DNA of 22,249 nt from Atopobiaceae bacterium (lineage in GTDB: Bacteria > Actinomycetota > Coriobacteriia > Coriobacteriales > Atopobiaceae): NCBI GenBank assembly GCA_017510875.1, contig JAFWLX010000132.1, positions 1 to 22,249 of the forward strand, given 5' to 3'. Every line of letters begins with the position of its first letter. Within the stretch, counting starts at the first letter, position 1. A model generated the notes under the pieces. That model was not told the DNA's origin. It made no database searches and saw only the letters and a list, made by a program, of their open reading frames with translations. Below are positions 7,053 through 13,696 of the stretch, piece by piece. The translations under genes were made by a program, and so were the position numbers.

Positions 7053-7874
7053 ATGATTTTGCTTGTTCTTGCGTTTGCTGCCAGCCTGGTACCCTCGTTG
7101 GGGCTGTTCTTTTGGCTGCGTAAGCTTGAGGGGGACGTGGAGTTTGAGGATATCTGCAACAAGGCCATGGTGCAGGGCCTCATAAGCGTCTTGCCCGCCT
7201 TGGGCTGCTCGCTGGTCTTTCAGATTATAGAAATGGTCCTTGCCGCGTACGCGGGCTTCTCGGGCCTTCCGCGAGCGGCGTTTCACACCATGATTGTGCT
7301 TGCCCTCTCGGAGGAGCTGGTAAAGTGCCTGTGGTCTCGCAGGTTTATGAGCAAGTACCAACGCGCGTGGTCGTGGATGGACTACATCATTGTCACCACC
7401 ATTGTGGGCATAGGCTTTGGACTTGCCGAGGACATCCCCTATGCCATTGGAAGCAGCCCCATTGTGATGCTGATACGCGGCATTGGCGTGGCCCATGGCG
7501 GCTATGCCTTTGTCATGGGCTACTTTATGGGCAAGGGAGAGAAGACCGGGGACAAGCTGTGGACGGTCTTGGGCTTTGGGCTGCCCTGGCTCATGCATGG
7601 CCTGTATGACTTTGGCCTGACTGACGAGTTCTTGTCATTTGCCGGCGAGCATGGGGCGATTCTTTCGGTGGGCTTGGCCGCCTTTGAGCTGGTGGTGCTG
7701 GCCATCCTCATTGCCTTCTTTGTCCGTCGCAAAGATGACCAACGCTACCGCGAGCCCATGGTTGCCCTACCAGAGGCAGCCCCGGCTACGGCTGAGCAGG
7801 ATGCCCCTGCCCCGCTTTTGCCTACAGATGAGGGGGACGACGACTCCGGCCACAGCGGCCGCCACTTTGCCTAG
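7053..7874 (+). CDS. PrsW-like intramembrane metalloprotease
   Basis: Polytopic membrane protein of 273 residues with about seven or eight hydrophobic segments. It shows the PrsW/glutamic-type protease pattern: EELVK at 87-91 within a helix, GFGLAED at 121-127 with Glu126, His148 in RGIGVAHGG, and His182 in PWLMHGLYDF. In the family these acidic and histidine residues form the membrane-embedded active site; Bacillus PrsW cleaves the anti-sigma factor RsiW. Here no anti-sigma gene is adjacent, so the substrate is unknown. A charged, Pro/Ala/Asp-rich tail from about 226 is probably cytosolic. The ATG at 7053 follows GGAAAGG. It is followed after 29 nt by an acyltransferase-like gene in the same unit. 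Confidence 0.8.
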   Translation: MILLVLAFAASLVPSLGLFFWLRKLEGDVEFEDICNKAMVQGLISVLPALGCSLVFQIIEMVLAAYAGFSGLPRAAFHTMIVLALSEELVKCLWSRRFMSKYQRAWSWMDYIIVTTIVGIGFGLAEDIPYAIGSSPIVMLIRGIGVAHGGYAFVMGYFMGKGEKTGDKLWTVLGFGLPWLMHGLYDFGLTDEFLSFAGEHGAILSVGLAAFELVVLAILIAFFVRRKDDQRYREPMVALPEAAPATAEQDAPAPLLPTDEGDDDSGHSGRHFA

Positions 7875-7903
7875 CCATGCATACCAACCGAGGATAGAAG
7901 ACT

Positions 7904-9211
7904 ATGCAAGCATTTGAAGTTACCAACGAGAGCAGCTATTACTACTATGCGCACAACGGCGTGCTGACCTTAGCGCTCACCATGCGCCTCACGCTTGACC
8001 ACACTATTGACCATCAGGCCATGCAGCAGGCACTTACACGTGCCGCCCACACCTACCCGCAGTTCTCGTCTCGGCTGGCCTACGTGGACGGCCGTTGGTG
8101 GTATGTGCCAAACGAGCTTGACGTGGTGCTGTACGCCGCGCAGGACAACAGCTGCTCGTTGGGTGGCCCAGACACCAACCACTACCTGTATCGCGTATGG
8201 GCCGAGGGCAATAGTGTGGGCATTGTGGCAAGCCACGGCATGGGCGACGGTCACTGTCTCACCGACTTCATGCGCACCCTGCTCTTTTACTATGCCGTTG
8301 AGCGTGGACTCGTGGACGAGGATAGCGCGCCCGAGGGCATCTTCCTTGAGGGCCAGGTTGAGGTGCCCGCGTTTGACCCCTACTTGCGCTATGCCAATAC
8401 CGAGCAAGCGCCTATAGGCACGCCCGACATAGGCCCCATCTTTGCGCCTTCCGTTGCCTACAGCGAGGATGCGGGCGACTTCTCTTGCCACGTTGACCTC
8501 ATCGAGCTGCCTACGGCGCAGCTGCGCGATCTGGCAAAGCGTGTGCAGGCCCGCATCTCACCGCTAGTTATGGCCCTTGAGGCACGTGCCATTGCACAAG
8601 CCTGGGACACAGCCGGGGCGTCGCTCATAGGACCCATCACCTACGACATGCGCCCCTACTTTGAGACGGGCATGATGGACAACTTCTCGAGCTGGGCGCT
8701 TGCCGTGCTGCCCGGGCAGGTGCTGGCCGCCGACCTTGCCACGCAGTGCGCGGTCATCGCGCAGGCCATGGAGCAGCAGCTTAACGTCGAGGCCATGCGC
8801 GTGCAAATGGGACGCAGCATTGCCAACACAGCTGCCGAGCGCGGCAAGTCGCTTGACGAGCTGTTCTCCTCTACCGAGCGCCACATGGAGGAGGCACGTT
8901 ACACCCGCAAGTATCTGAGCCTCTACGTCTCTAACGTGGGCGCCCTGCGCCTGCCCGAGCCGCTGGCACAGATGCTTGTGAGCGCCGAGTGCTACCTGCC
9001 CAGCTTCTCCTCGCCCATAAACCTCACCATGATGGGCACGCCGAGCACCGTGCGCATATCGATTACCAGGACCTTTGACGATGATGGCATATCACGCGCG
9101 ATGCTGGCGCAGCTGCAGGAGCAGGGCATTGATGCCAGGCTGGAGCTGCGCGGCCGCCAGCTCTTCCCCCGCATGGGCCGCGAGGCCGTGCTGGAGCTAG
9201 AGAGGATCTAG
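7904..9211 (+). CDS. Condensation/alcohol-acetyltransferase-like protein
   Basis: Predicted soluble protein of 435 residues with no signal peptide or membrane segment. The fold family is suggested by the segment VGIVASHGMGDGHCLTDFMR, whose His111 to Gly116 (HGMGDG) matches the HxxxDG active-site motif of CoA-dependent acyltransferases (condensation, BAHD and alcohol acetyltransferase-like families). The first His of the HHxxxDG form is Ser. The N-terminal part (LDHTIDHQAMQQALTRAAHT...YPQFSSRLAYVDG) also fits that superfamily, where it marks the start of the first lobe. A C-terminal stretch near VSNVGALRLPEPL resembles the second lobe. Acceptor and acyl donor are unknown; no carrier-protein or peptide-synthetase modules are nearby. 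It probably shares a transcript with the PrsW-like gene and is followed by a clear terminator. Confidence 0.7.
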   Translation: MQAFEVTNESSYYYYAHNGVLTLALTMRLTLDHTIDHQAMQQALTRAAHTYPQFSSRLAYVDGRWWYVPNELDVVLYAAQDNSCSLGGPDTNHYLYRVWAEGNSVGIVASHGMGDGHCLTDFMRTLLFYYAVERGLVDEDSAPEGIFLEGQVEVPAFDPYLRYANTEQAPIGTPDIGPIFAPSVAYSEDAGDFSCHVDLIELPTAQLRDLAKRVQARISPLVMALEARAIAQAWDTAGASLIGPITYDMRPYFETGMMDNFSSWALAVLPGQVLAADLATQCAVIAQAMEQQLNVEAMRVQMGRSIANTAAERGKSLDELFSSTERHMEEARYTRKYLSLYVSNVGALRLPEPLAQMLVSAECYLPSFSSPINLTMMGTPSTVRISITRTFDDDGISRAMLAQLQEQGIDARLELRGRQLFPRMGREAVLELERI

Positions 9212-9238
9212 GGGTTCGCAGGTCACATACAGATAGGA

Positions 9239-9268
9239 AGGCGCCCCTGACGGAGCGCCTTTTTCTTT
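9239..9268 (+). terminator. Rho-independent terminator
   Basis: Stem AGGCGC/GCGCCT (9239-9244 with 9255-9260) is followed directly by TTTTCTTT, 27 nt after the acyltransferase-like stop. It ends the two-gene plus-strand unit. Confidence 0.85.
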
Positions 9269-9270
9269 GA

Positions 9271-9350
9271 TGGTGGAGATGAAGGGATTCACTACGCCGA
9301 ATGCGGCGGCGCTCACGTGCCGATTGGGTTCGAATCCCCGCCGCCTACAT
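9271..9350. other. tRNA-derived remnants: duplicated tRNA-Ala 3' end and a second tRNA 3'-like fragment
   Basis: Bases 9271-9290 (TGGTGGAGATGAAGGGATTC) are identical to 9391-9410, the 3' 20 bases including CCA of the minus-strand tRNA-Ala gene, 120 bp away. After this copy the similarity stops. Next, 9312-9350 on the plus strand contains GGGTTCGAATCCC (a T-arm-like sequence) followed by CGCCGCC, which can pair with GGCGGCG at about 9314-9320. A variable-arm-like stretch sits between, but the D and anticodon arms are absent. The whole is too short for a functional tRNA. It may be the scar of an integration, excision or recombination event at a tRNA gene. Confidence 0.5.
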
Positions 9351-9352
9351 AT

Positions 9353-9380
9353 ACAAGAAAGCGCCCCATCACTGGGGCGC
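9353..9380 (-). terminator. Terminator after tRNA-Ala
   Basis: A perfect 7-bp stem GCGCCCC/GGGGCGC (9361-9367 with 9374-9380, 6-nt loop) is followed on the minus strand by TTTCTTGT. It lies 10 nt beyond the tRNA CCA end. Confidence 0.75.
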
Positions 9381-9390
9381 CATACTGACA

Positions 9391-9466
9391 TGGTGGAGAT
9401 GAAGGGATTCGAACCCTCGGCCTCTGCCTTGCGAAGGCAGCGCTCTCCCAACTGAGCTACATCCCC
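9391..9466 (-). tRNA. tRNA-Ala (anticodon CGC)
   Basis: A 76-nt gene with encoded CCA. The acceptor stem pairs GGGGATG with CATCTCC and includes the G3:U70 wobble that identifies alanine tRNAs. The D-arm contains AGCTCAGTTGGGAGAGC. The anticodon stem CTGCC/GGCAG encloses the loop TTCGCAA with anticodon CGC, reading GCG. The T-arm holds GGGTTCGAATCCC. A TTGACA-type promoter lies just upstream and a hairpin terminator just downstream, so it is a stand-alone transcription unit. Its 3' 20 bases are duplicated at 9271-9290. Confidence 0.97.
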
Positions 9467-9480
9467 GAAATGCACAAATC

Positions 9481-9509
9481 ATTGTTGCAATACGGACATC
9501 TGCTGTCAA
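9481..9509 (-). promoter_or_regulatory. tRNA-Ala promoter
   Basis: On the minus strand a perfect TTGACA (9509-9504), a 17-bp spacer and AACAAT (9486-9481) stand 14 nt upstream of the mature tRNA 5' end. Confidence 0.75.
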
Positions 9510-9541
9510 CCGTAACCATAAAACCCCACGAGTCCGTTATG

Positions 9542-9893
9542 CGAAGCCATATTTGCCTTTCTCTTCTCTCCTCATGACGCAGTGGAAGACATAGGAAGGC
9601 TAAGATTGGCCACGAGCGAGGTTTCGGTCAAGGTGCGGGCTCATCCGCGCAGCCACCCGTCGCAACCAGCGTGGTCGTGGGGAGAACCCCGTCCGTGGCG
9701 ACGGCTGCGGGCTCATCCGCGCGACCACCCGTCGCGGCCGGCGGGGTGGTGTGCGGGGCCCCGCAAGGCGGCAGAGAAAAGTGTGTGGCGGGTGGGGGCA
9801 GGCCGCACCGGCCCGGCACTGCAGGCCTCGCCTGCAAGACTGCCTGCGACACCGTTGCAGCTCAGATTTCAATTAAGCCGAAGCCATATTTGC
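9542..9893. repeat. 15-bp direct repeats bracketing a gene-free segment
   Basis: CGAAGCCATATTTGC occurs at 9542-9556 and again at 9879-9893, 337 bp apart. Between them lie two 72-bp-spaced GC-rich repeats (9634-9762) and a perfect 7-bp hairpin with a 3-nt loop (9820-9836). The frames open here are GC-rich and low in complexity, and I see no convincing gene. No terminal inverted repeats were found, so a mobile-element origin is only a possibility. Confidence 0.5.
9634..9762. repeat. Two copies of a GC-rich intergenic repeat, 72-bp period
   Basis: Copies 9634-9690 and 9706-9762 both begin TGCGGGCTCATCCGCGC and share CCACCCGTCGC further on, with substitutions between. Each contains short dyads: GCGG/CCGC around a 6-nt loop at the left end, and in the second copy ACCACCC/GGGTGGT. 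It looks like a REP-type intergenic palindrome family. Function is unknown. Confidence 0.65.
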
Positions 9894-9941
9894 AGCACTG
9901 AAGCCTGAAGGACTTTCAGACCTGTATGCTCAACTCGTCAT

Positions 9942-10221
9942 AGTGCGAACGTAGAGCAGCACTCGCCCTCTTTGCAAAAGAGAGTGCTGACTGGTGGCCG
10001 CACTTGCCCTCTTTTCAAAGAGGGTGCGGACTAGCAGCCGCACTTGCTCGTCCATTGAAGGTGTCACTTTTACATTTCCGCAGGTAAGAGAATTGTCCTT
10101 ATTATCTAAGGCAGAGACACTGCGGACGCAGGTCCGCACTCGCCCCCTCGCGGGAGACACTGCGGACGCAGGTCCGCACTCGCCCAGCATCAGAGAGCAA
10201 GTGCGGACGTAGAACCGCACA
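9942..10221. repeat. Array of six 22-bp dyad repeats with 40-41 bp spacing
   Basis: Six imperfect palindromes lie at 9942-9963, 9983-10004, 10023-10044, 10119-10140, 10159-10180 and 10200-10221. The half-sites are AGTGC(GG) and (CC)GCACT, and centres resemble GGACGYAG. Start-to-start distances are 41, 40, 96, 40 and 41 bp. Copies four and five are identical (TGCGGACGCAGGTCCGCA core, 7-bp stem, 4-nt loop). Most inter-repeat stretches start with CGCCC or TGCCC, and two are themselves dyads (CCCTCTTT/AAAGAGGG at 10007-10024). The array sits between the repeat zone and the pepQ stop codon; the last copy is 33 nt from that stop. The 96-bp gap may hold a decayed copy near 10060-10082. Confidence 0.8.
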
Positions 10222-10254
10222 ATCTCCCTCACCGCAAAGTCCAGGGCGTATAGG

Positions 10255-11379
10255 TTAGACAGGAATCACGCGCAGCTCGTGCGATGATGCCGTGAACGGC
10301 TCGTAACCGTTTTCGGTCACCACGCCACAGTCCTCAAGACGGATACCAAACTTTCCTGGCAGATAGATGCCAGGCTCGATGGTGACCACCGACCCAAGCG
10401 GCACCGGCTTCTTCCATCTGATGCCAAAGTTGGGACGCTCGTGAATCTGAATGCCCACACCGTGGCCCAGACCATGGCCGTAGTAATCACCATACCCAGC
10501 ATCGCTGATGACCTTGACCGAGATATTGTGAATGTCAGCCCCAATGACATCCGGACGCACTGCTGCGGCACTTTGCTCGTGAGCCTGCTTGACGATCTCG
10601 TACACACGACGCTGCTCGTCGCTTGGCTCGCCCAGGCACACGGTACGCGTCATGTCGGCATGATAGTCCTGATAGAGTGCGCCGTAGTCCATGACGATAA
10701 AGTCGCCCTCCCCCACCACGCGTGAACCGGGGCGCGCATGGGGATTGGCGCCATTGGGACCCGAGGCAATAATCGACTCAAACGAAAGCCCGTCAGCCCC
10801 ATGGCTCAGCATATAGTTTTCGAGCTCAGCCCTGATCTGCTGCTCGGTCATGCCAGGCTTGATGTAGGTGCAAATGTATTCGAAGGCCTCATCGGTGATC
10901 TCTTGCGCACGACGCAGAAGCGCAATCTCGTCTTCATCCTTGACCATTCTTAGATCGCAAATGTCACCGTGCAGCCGGGGAAAGACGGGCGCGATCGAGG
11001 CAAGCGCGCATTGGTGCTGCAAGTCATCGTAAAAGGCCAGATCACACGTGTCCTCGATGGCCACCACACGTGCGCGGGCACTCAGTATCCGCTGGGCCAC
11101 CCACTGGGCATGGCCGATAAACTCCATGTCAAAGCGCCAACCGGCATCGGTGCCCACCTTCTCGATGAAGCTGTTGTAATAACGCGAGTCAGTATGCAGG
11201 TACAGGCTTTCTGCGGTAACAAAGGCGGTATGCGCCACCTCGTCGTCAAAGACCCTGCGGGCGCCCGTCAGCCAACGCAAGTCAGGATTGTTGCGCAGTA
11301 CCACGGCGTCATAACCGCGTTGCTCCATAAGGCCACGCAGACGCTCGACGCGCTGGGCAAAGACGGTTGTGTCAGACAT
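10255..11379 (-). CDS. pepQ: M24-family Xaa-Pro peptidase (PepQ/PepP-like)
   Basis: Cytoplasmic dinuclear-metal peptidase that removes residues next to proline, 374 residues. An N-terminal creatinase-type domain (about 1-135) precedes the pita-bread catalytic domain. All five metal ligands are visible: Asp231 and Asp242 in VMDYGALYQDYHADMTRT, His306 in GHGLGHGVG, Glu335 in TIEPGIYLPG and Glu349 in GIRLED. The ATG at 11379 follows AAGGAG at seven bases. It lies 134 nt downstream of the aroB-like gene, matching the actinobacterial order aroK-aroB-pepQ; efp, which often follows, is not here. Whether it is a dipeptidase (PepQ) or an aminopeptidase (PepP) cannot be told from sequence. It may process peptides brought in by Opp. 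Confidence 0.92.
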   Translation of the reverse strand: MSDTTVFAQRVERLRGLMEQRGYDAVVLRNNPDLRWLTGARRVFDDEVAHTAFVTAESLYLHTDSRYYNSFIEKVGTDAGWRFDMEFIGHAQWVAQRILSARARVVAIEDTCDLAFYDDLQHQCALASIAPVFPRLHGDICDLRMVKDEDEIALLRRAQEITDEAFEYICTYIKPGMTEQQIRAELENYMLSHGADGLSFESIIASGPNGANPHARPGSRVVGEGDFIVMDYGALYQDYHADMTRTVCLGEPSDEQRRVYEIVKQAHEQSAAAVRPDVIGADIHNISVKVISDAGYGDYYGHGLGHGVGIQIHERPNFGIRWKKPVPLGSVVTIEPGIYLPGKFGIRLEDCGVVTENGYEPFTASSHELRVIPV

Positions 11380-11470
11380 GGGAAACTCCTTCTTTCATAC
11401 AAGCCTGCCCGGAGCAAAAGATGGTCATCCATCGCCCCAAGCACATATCAAATAGAAACCCACTTCAATA

Positions 11471-11500
11471 GGCGCTCACTTCAAACGTTCGAGTGCCGCC
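11471..11500 (-). terminator. Possible hairpin between aroB-like gene and pepQ
   Basis: GGCG+CACT pairs with AGTG+CGCC (11471-11480 with 11492-11500) with small bulges and an 11-nt loop containing AACGTT. It is 13 nt past the aroB-like stop. There is no good U-tract, so it could instead be an operator or nothing. Confidence 0.3.
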
Positions 11501-11513
11501 TGTCGCCGCAGTC

Positions 11514-12647
11514 TTAGTTGGCCGCCGCACGAGAGGCGCACCAGGCTGCCACATGCTCGGCAATAAGCTCGTCGGTAACCGATGCCAAGCGCACGCGTCC
11601 CAGCTTGCGGGGCAGGCCCAGCAAAAAGCGGTTGGTGCGCAAGAAGCGCTCGGCCCGCAAGGCTGCCATCAGCTCGTTTGGATCAACGTGCGCCGTCAGC
11701 ACGGGCACCTCAAGCCGCCCAAGCAGCTCATCTTGGGCAAGGACGTCATCCACCTCAAACATACCCTCGCCGGCCGCCAGGCGCGCCTGGAAGCGCAGTG
11801 CCTCGGCGCGAGCTACCGAGGGCGCCACCTCTGCCCCCAGCAGGCTCTGCAACGCCCGTGCAAAGGCCTCTCCATAGGCTAGCGACTGACGCAAGGCCAG
11901 TGCCGTTGACGAAAGCGTCTTGCCGCGCGTCTTAATGGTGTCTTGCAGTTGCTCGCAGGTAAGTTCGGGGTCAAAGGCACAGATGCCCTCGGTACGGTCC
12001 CACAGGTGCGAGAAGGTGCTTTCGGAATCGCACATGGCCGTCACGACCATATGCACGCGTGCCATAAGCACGTCCTCGCACAGCTCATGGGGCATGGCAA
12101 GGTCGACATCAAACAGCACCTGCTTGACCCATGGTTTGAGCGATAGCATCATGGGACGTCCCACCACATCTATGCCACGCGGCGTCACGGGTGCCTCAAC
12201 AAAGGCCGTTAGGCTTGTGGGCACCATAACCAGCGCAACTCCACCACACCATTGGGCGCACACATAGGATGCCATCGACAGCGCATCGACACCCCCCATG
12301 GCCACCACCACATCATCTGATGTGATGCCCGCGCTGGCAAGCTGGGAAAAGGTGTCAGCGCAGGCCTCAGGCATACGCGCCTGCCCTTCAAAGGGAACCA
12401 CAGCCTGCGTCACGGCAAAGCCGGCATCCGTCAGCTGGCGCCGCATCAACTCGCACGCGTCAGCGTCCACACCATCCTGAGCCAGAAGCGCAGCCGCACG
12501 CGGGCTGCCCACGCAGCCCTTGAGCACCGATGACGCCTCGTCAAGCACCGAGGTGCCCAGCCTTACGTCACACGATCCCCCGGGAATCGAAACCCATTGA
12601 CGCTTGCGCAGTGCGGTGACGTCGCTCAAAGCAGCCCCCTTTCCCAC
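11514..12647 (-). CDS. aroB: 3-dehydroquinate synthase-like protein, catalytic residues lost
   Basis: A 377-residue relative of AroB, the second shikimate-pathway enzyme, in the right place beside aroK. The N-terminal Rossmann-like part is recognisable (DDVVVAMGGV at 111-120, then PTSL at 143-146), but key motifs differ. GGGxxGDxxGF reads MGGVDALSMAS. The lysine-bearing SSxGGK after PTTL is replaced by EAPVTPRG. AExxKxG reads CEDVLMA at 190-196, keeping only the Glu. GHxxxHAxE reads YGEAFARAL (258-266), losing the metal-binding His. No HGExV is present. It is therefore probably not a normal zinc-dependent synthase. The GTG at 12647 follows GGGAG; a TTG at 12629 overlapping the aroK stop as TTGA is an alternative. 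Length is normal and the frame intact, so it is under some constraint. Confidence 0.75.
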   Translation of the reverse strand: MGKGAALSDVTALRKRQWVSIPGGSCDVRLGTSVLDEASSVLKGCVGSPRAAALLAQDGVDADACELMRRQLTDAGFAVTQAVVPFEGQARMPEACADTFSQLASAGITSDDVVVAMGGVDALSMASYVCAQWCGGVALVMVPTSLTAFVEAPVTPRGIDVVGRPMMLSLKPWVKQVLFDVDLAMPHELCEDVLMARVHMVVTAMCDSESTFSHLWDRTEGICAFDPELTCEQLQDTIKTRGKTLSSTALALRQSLAYGEAFARALQSLLGAEVAPSVARAEALRFQARLAAGEGMFEVDDVLAQDELLGRLEVPVLTAHVDPNELMAALRAERFLRTNRFLLGLPRKLGRVRLASVTDELIAEHVAAWCASRAAAN

Positions 12648-13180
12648 AAGAGACTCCCCGCCTCGGAGGCAACCTGGTCAAAGCTCTTGTTTCGTATGTC
12701 TATGGTTATGTCGGCCTCACGTTGGTAGAGAGGCCGCCTATGTGCATACAACGCACGCGCCTGTTCGGGAGTACCCAAGTCCGGACGGCGCTCGGGATGC
12801 TGAATCTGGCGAAGCGAGTCGTCGAGGCTGCCGTCGAGATAGACGACCGTACCCATCTCGTGCAGCAACTCGCAGCACTGGGGGCGCTCTACTATGCCTC
12901 CACCGCAGCTCACCAGAAGCGATTTGCGCTGTGAGAGCTCACGCAGCGCGCGTTCCTCGCCCAAACGAAAGGCCTCCTCGCCATCTTGGGCAAAGATCTC
13001 GCGCACGGACTTGCACACTAGGCGCTCGACCAGACGGTCGGTGTCAAGATAGGCACGATGAAAGAGCCGTCCTAGGTTACGCGCCAAGGTTGACTTTCCC
13101 GCACCGAGAAAGCCCACAAAAAACACGTGGTCACAGCCCTCGTGCACAATGTAGCCCTCGGAGGGAAGGTACACGTCCAC
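12626..13180 (-). CDS. aroK: Shikimate kinase
   Basis: Cytoplasmic enzyme phosphorylating shikimate with ATP, 184 residues as drawn. The P-loop is GFLGAGKST at 23-31. The shikimate-site residues are present: DTD at 46-48, Phe71-Arg72, and GGG at 93-95. The LID arginine is in RRPDL near 132, and RRPLY near 149 is also typical. Two GTG starts are possible, at 13180 (6 nt after the yqeG stop, weak ribosome site) and at 13147, which follows GAGGG and gives the more usual short lead-in to the P-loop. The 3' end overlaps the aroB-like gene. Unlike its neighbour, all visible active-site residues are kept. Confidence 0.92.
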   Translation of the reverse strand: MDVYLPSEGYIVHEGCDHVFFVGFLGAGKSTLARNLGRLFHRAYLDTDRLVERLVCKSVREIFAQDGEEAFRLGEERALRELSQRKSLLVSCGGGIVERPQCCELLHEMGTVVYLDGSLDDSLRQIQHPERRPDLGTPEQARALYAHRRPLYQREADITIDIRNKSFDQVASEAGSLLWERGLL

Positions 13181-13186
13181 GTCTGC

Positions 13187-13687
13187 TCACTCGCCTTCAA
13201 AGACATGTCCGCGCAACAGCAGCCGCTCAAAGATGCGGAAGATATGGGTGTACCACAGGTCGGTGGTCGACTGCGGGCGCACCAGCACCGTTGGCACGCC
13301 GGCCAAGTTGCCGGCGACCACATCGGTATAGATCTGGTCTCCAATCAACACAGCCTCATCGGCCTTTACGCCCATCTTTTTGAGTGCCGACCACACGGCA
13401 ATGGGAGCTGGCTTCATGGCATGATGCACCACGGAGCTGTCAAGCTCTGCAGCTGACGCCTCGACCTGCCTGCCATGGAAATTGTTGGACACGATGCAGG
13501 TAGGGATACCCGCATCGTGCACGCGCCGTATCCAGTCGAGCACCTCGGGCGGAGCCACCTTGGTATCGCGTGGCACACAGGTGTTGTCTCGGTCCATCAG
13601 GACGCAACGTACGCCCTGCTGCTTGAGCCATTCGATATCGACCATGTCGATGGTCTTAAGATAGCGTTTCGCACGAAAGATTCCCAT
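13187..13687 (-). CDS. yqeG: YqeG-family HAD IIIA phosphatase
   Basis: Haloacid-dehalogenase-type phosphatase, 166 residues, a normal YqeG length. The four HAD motifs can be read: nucleophile and acid Asp32/Asp34 in LMDRDNTCVP, motif II Ser67 in IVSNN, motif III Lys92 in MKPAP, and motif IV GDQIYTD with Asp117 and Asp122. The true substrate of YqeG proteins is not well established. In Firmicutes and Coriobacteria the gene often lies next to aroE or ribosome-assembly genes; here it sits 9 nt after mltG and 6 nt before aroK. The ATG at 13687 has only a weak upstream AGG, so translation is probably coupled to mltG. Confidence 0.88.
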   Translation of the reverse strand: MGIFRAKRYLKTIDMVDIEWLKQQGVRCVLMDRDNTCVPRDTKVAPPEVLDWIRRVHDAGIPTCIVSNNFHGRQVEASAAELDSSVVHHAMKPAPIAVWSALKKMGVKADEAVLIGDQIYTDVVAGNLAGVPTVLVRPQSTTDLWYTHIFRIFERLLLRGHVFEGE

Positions 13688-13696
13688 CGTTTTGGC

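Noticed and set aside
9197..9475. Small proteins on both strands over the tRNA, such as VEMKGFEPSASALR
   Set aside because: These are translations of the tRNA-Ala gene and its duplicate, a well-known source of false proteins.
9582..9908. Overlapping short ORFs on both strands of the GC-rich repeat block
   Set aside because: They are rich in Arg, Pro and Ala, have no ribosome sites or motifs, and exist in several frames of a repeat-containing segment.
9942..10221. CRISPR array
   Set aside because: The repeats are short palindromes with varied centres, the intervening stretches are only 18-19 nt and themselves similar and partly palindromic, one interval is 96 bp, and no cas genes are nearby.
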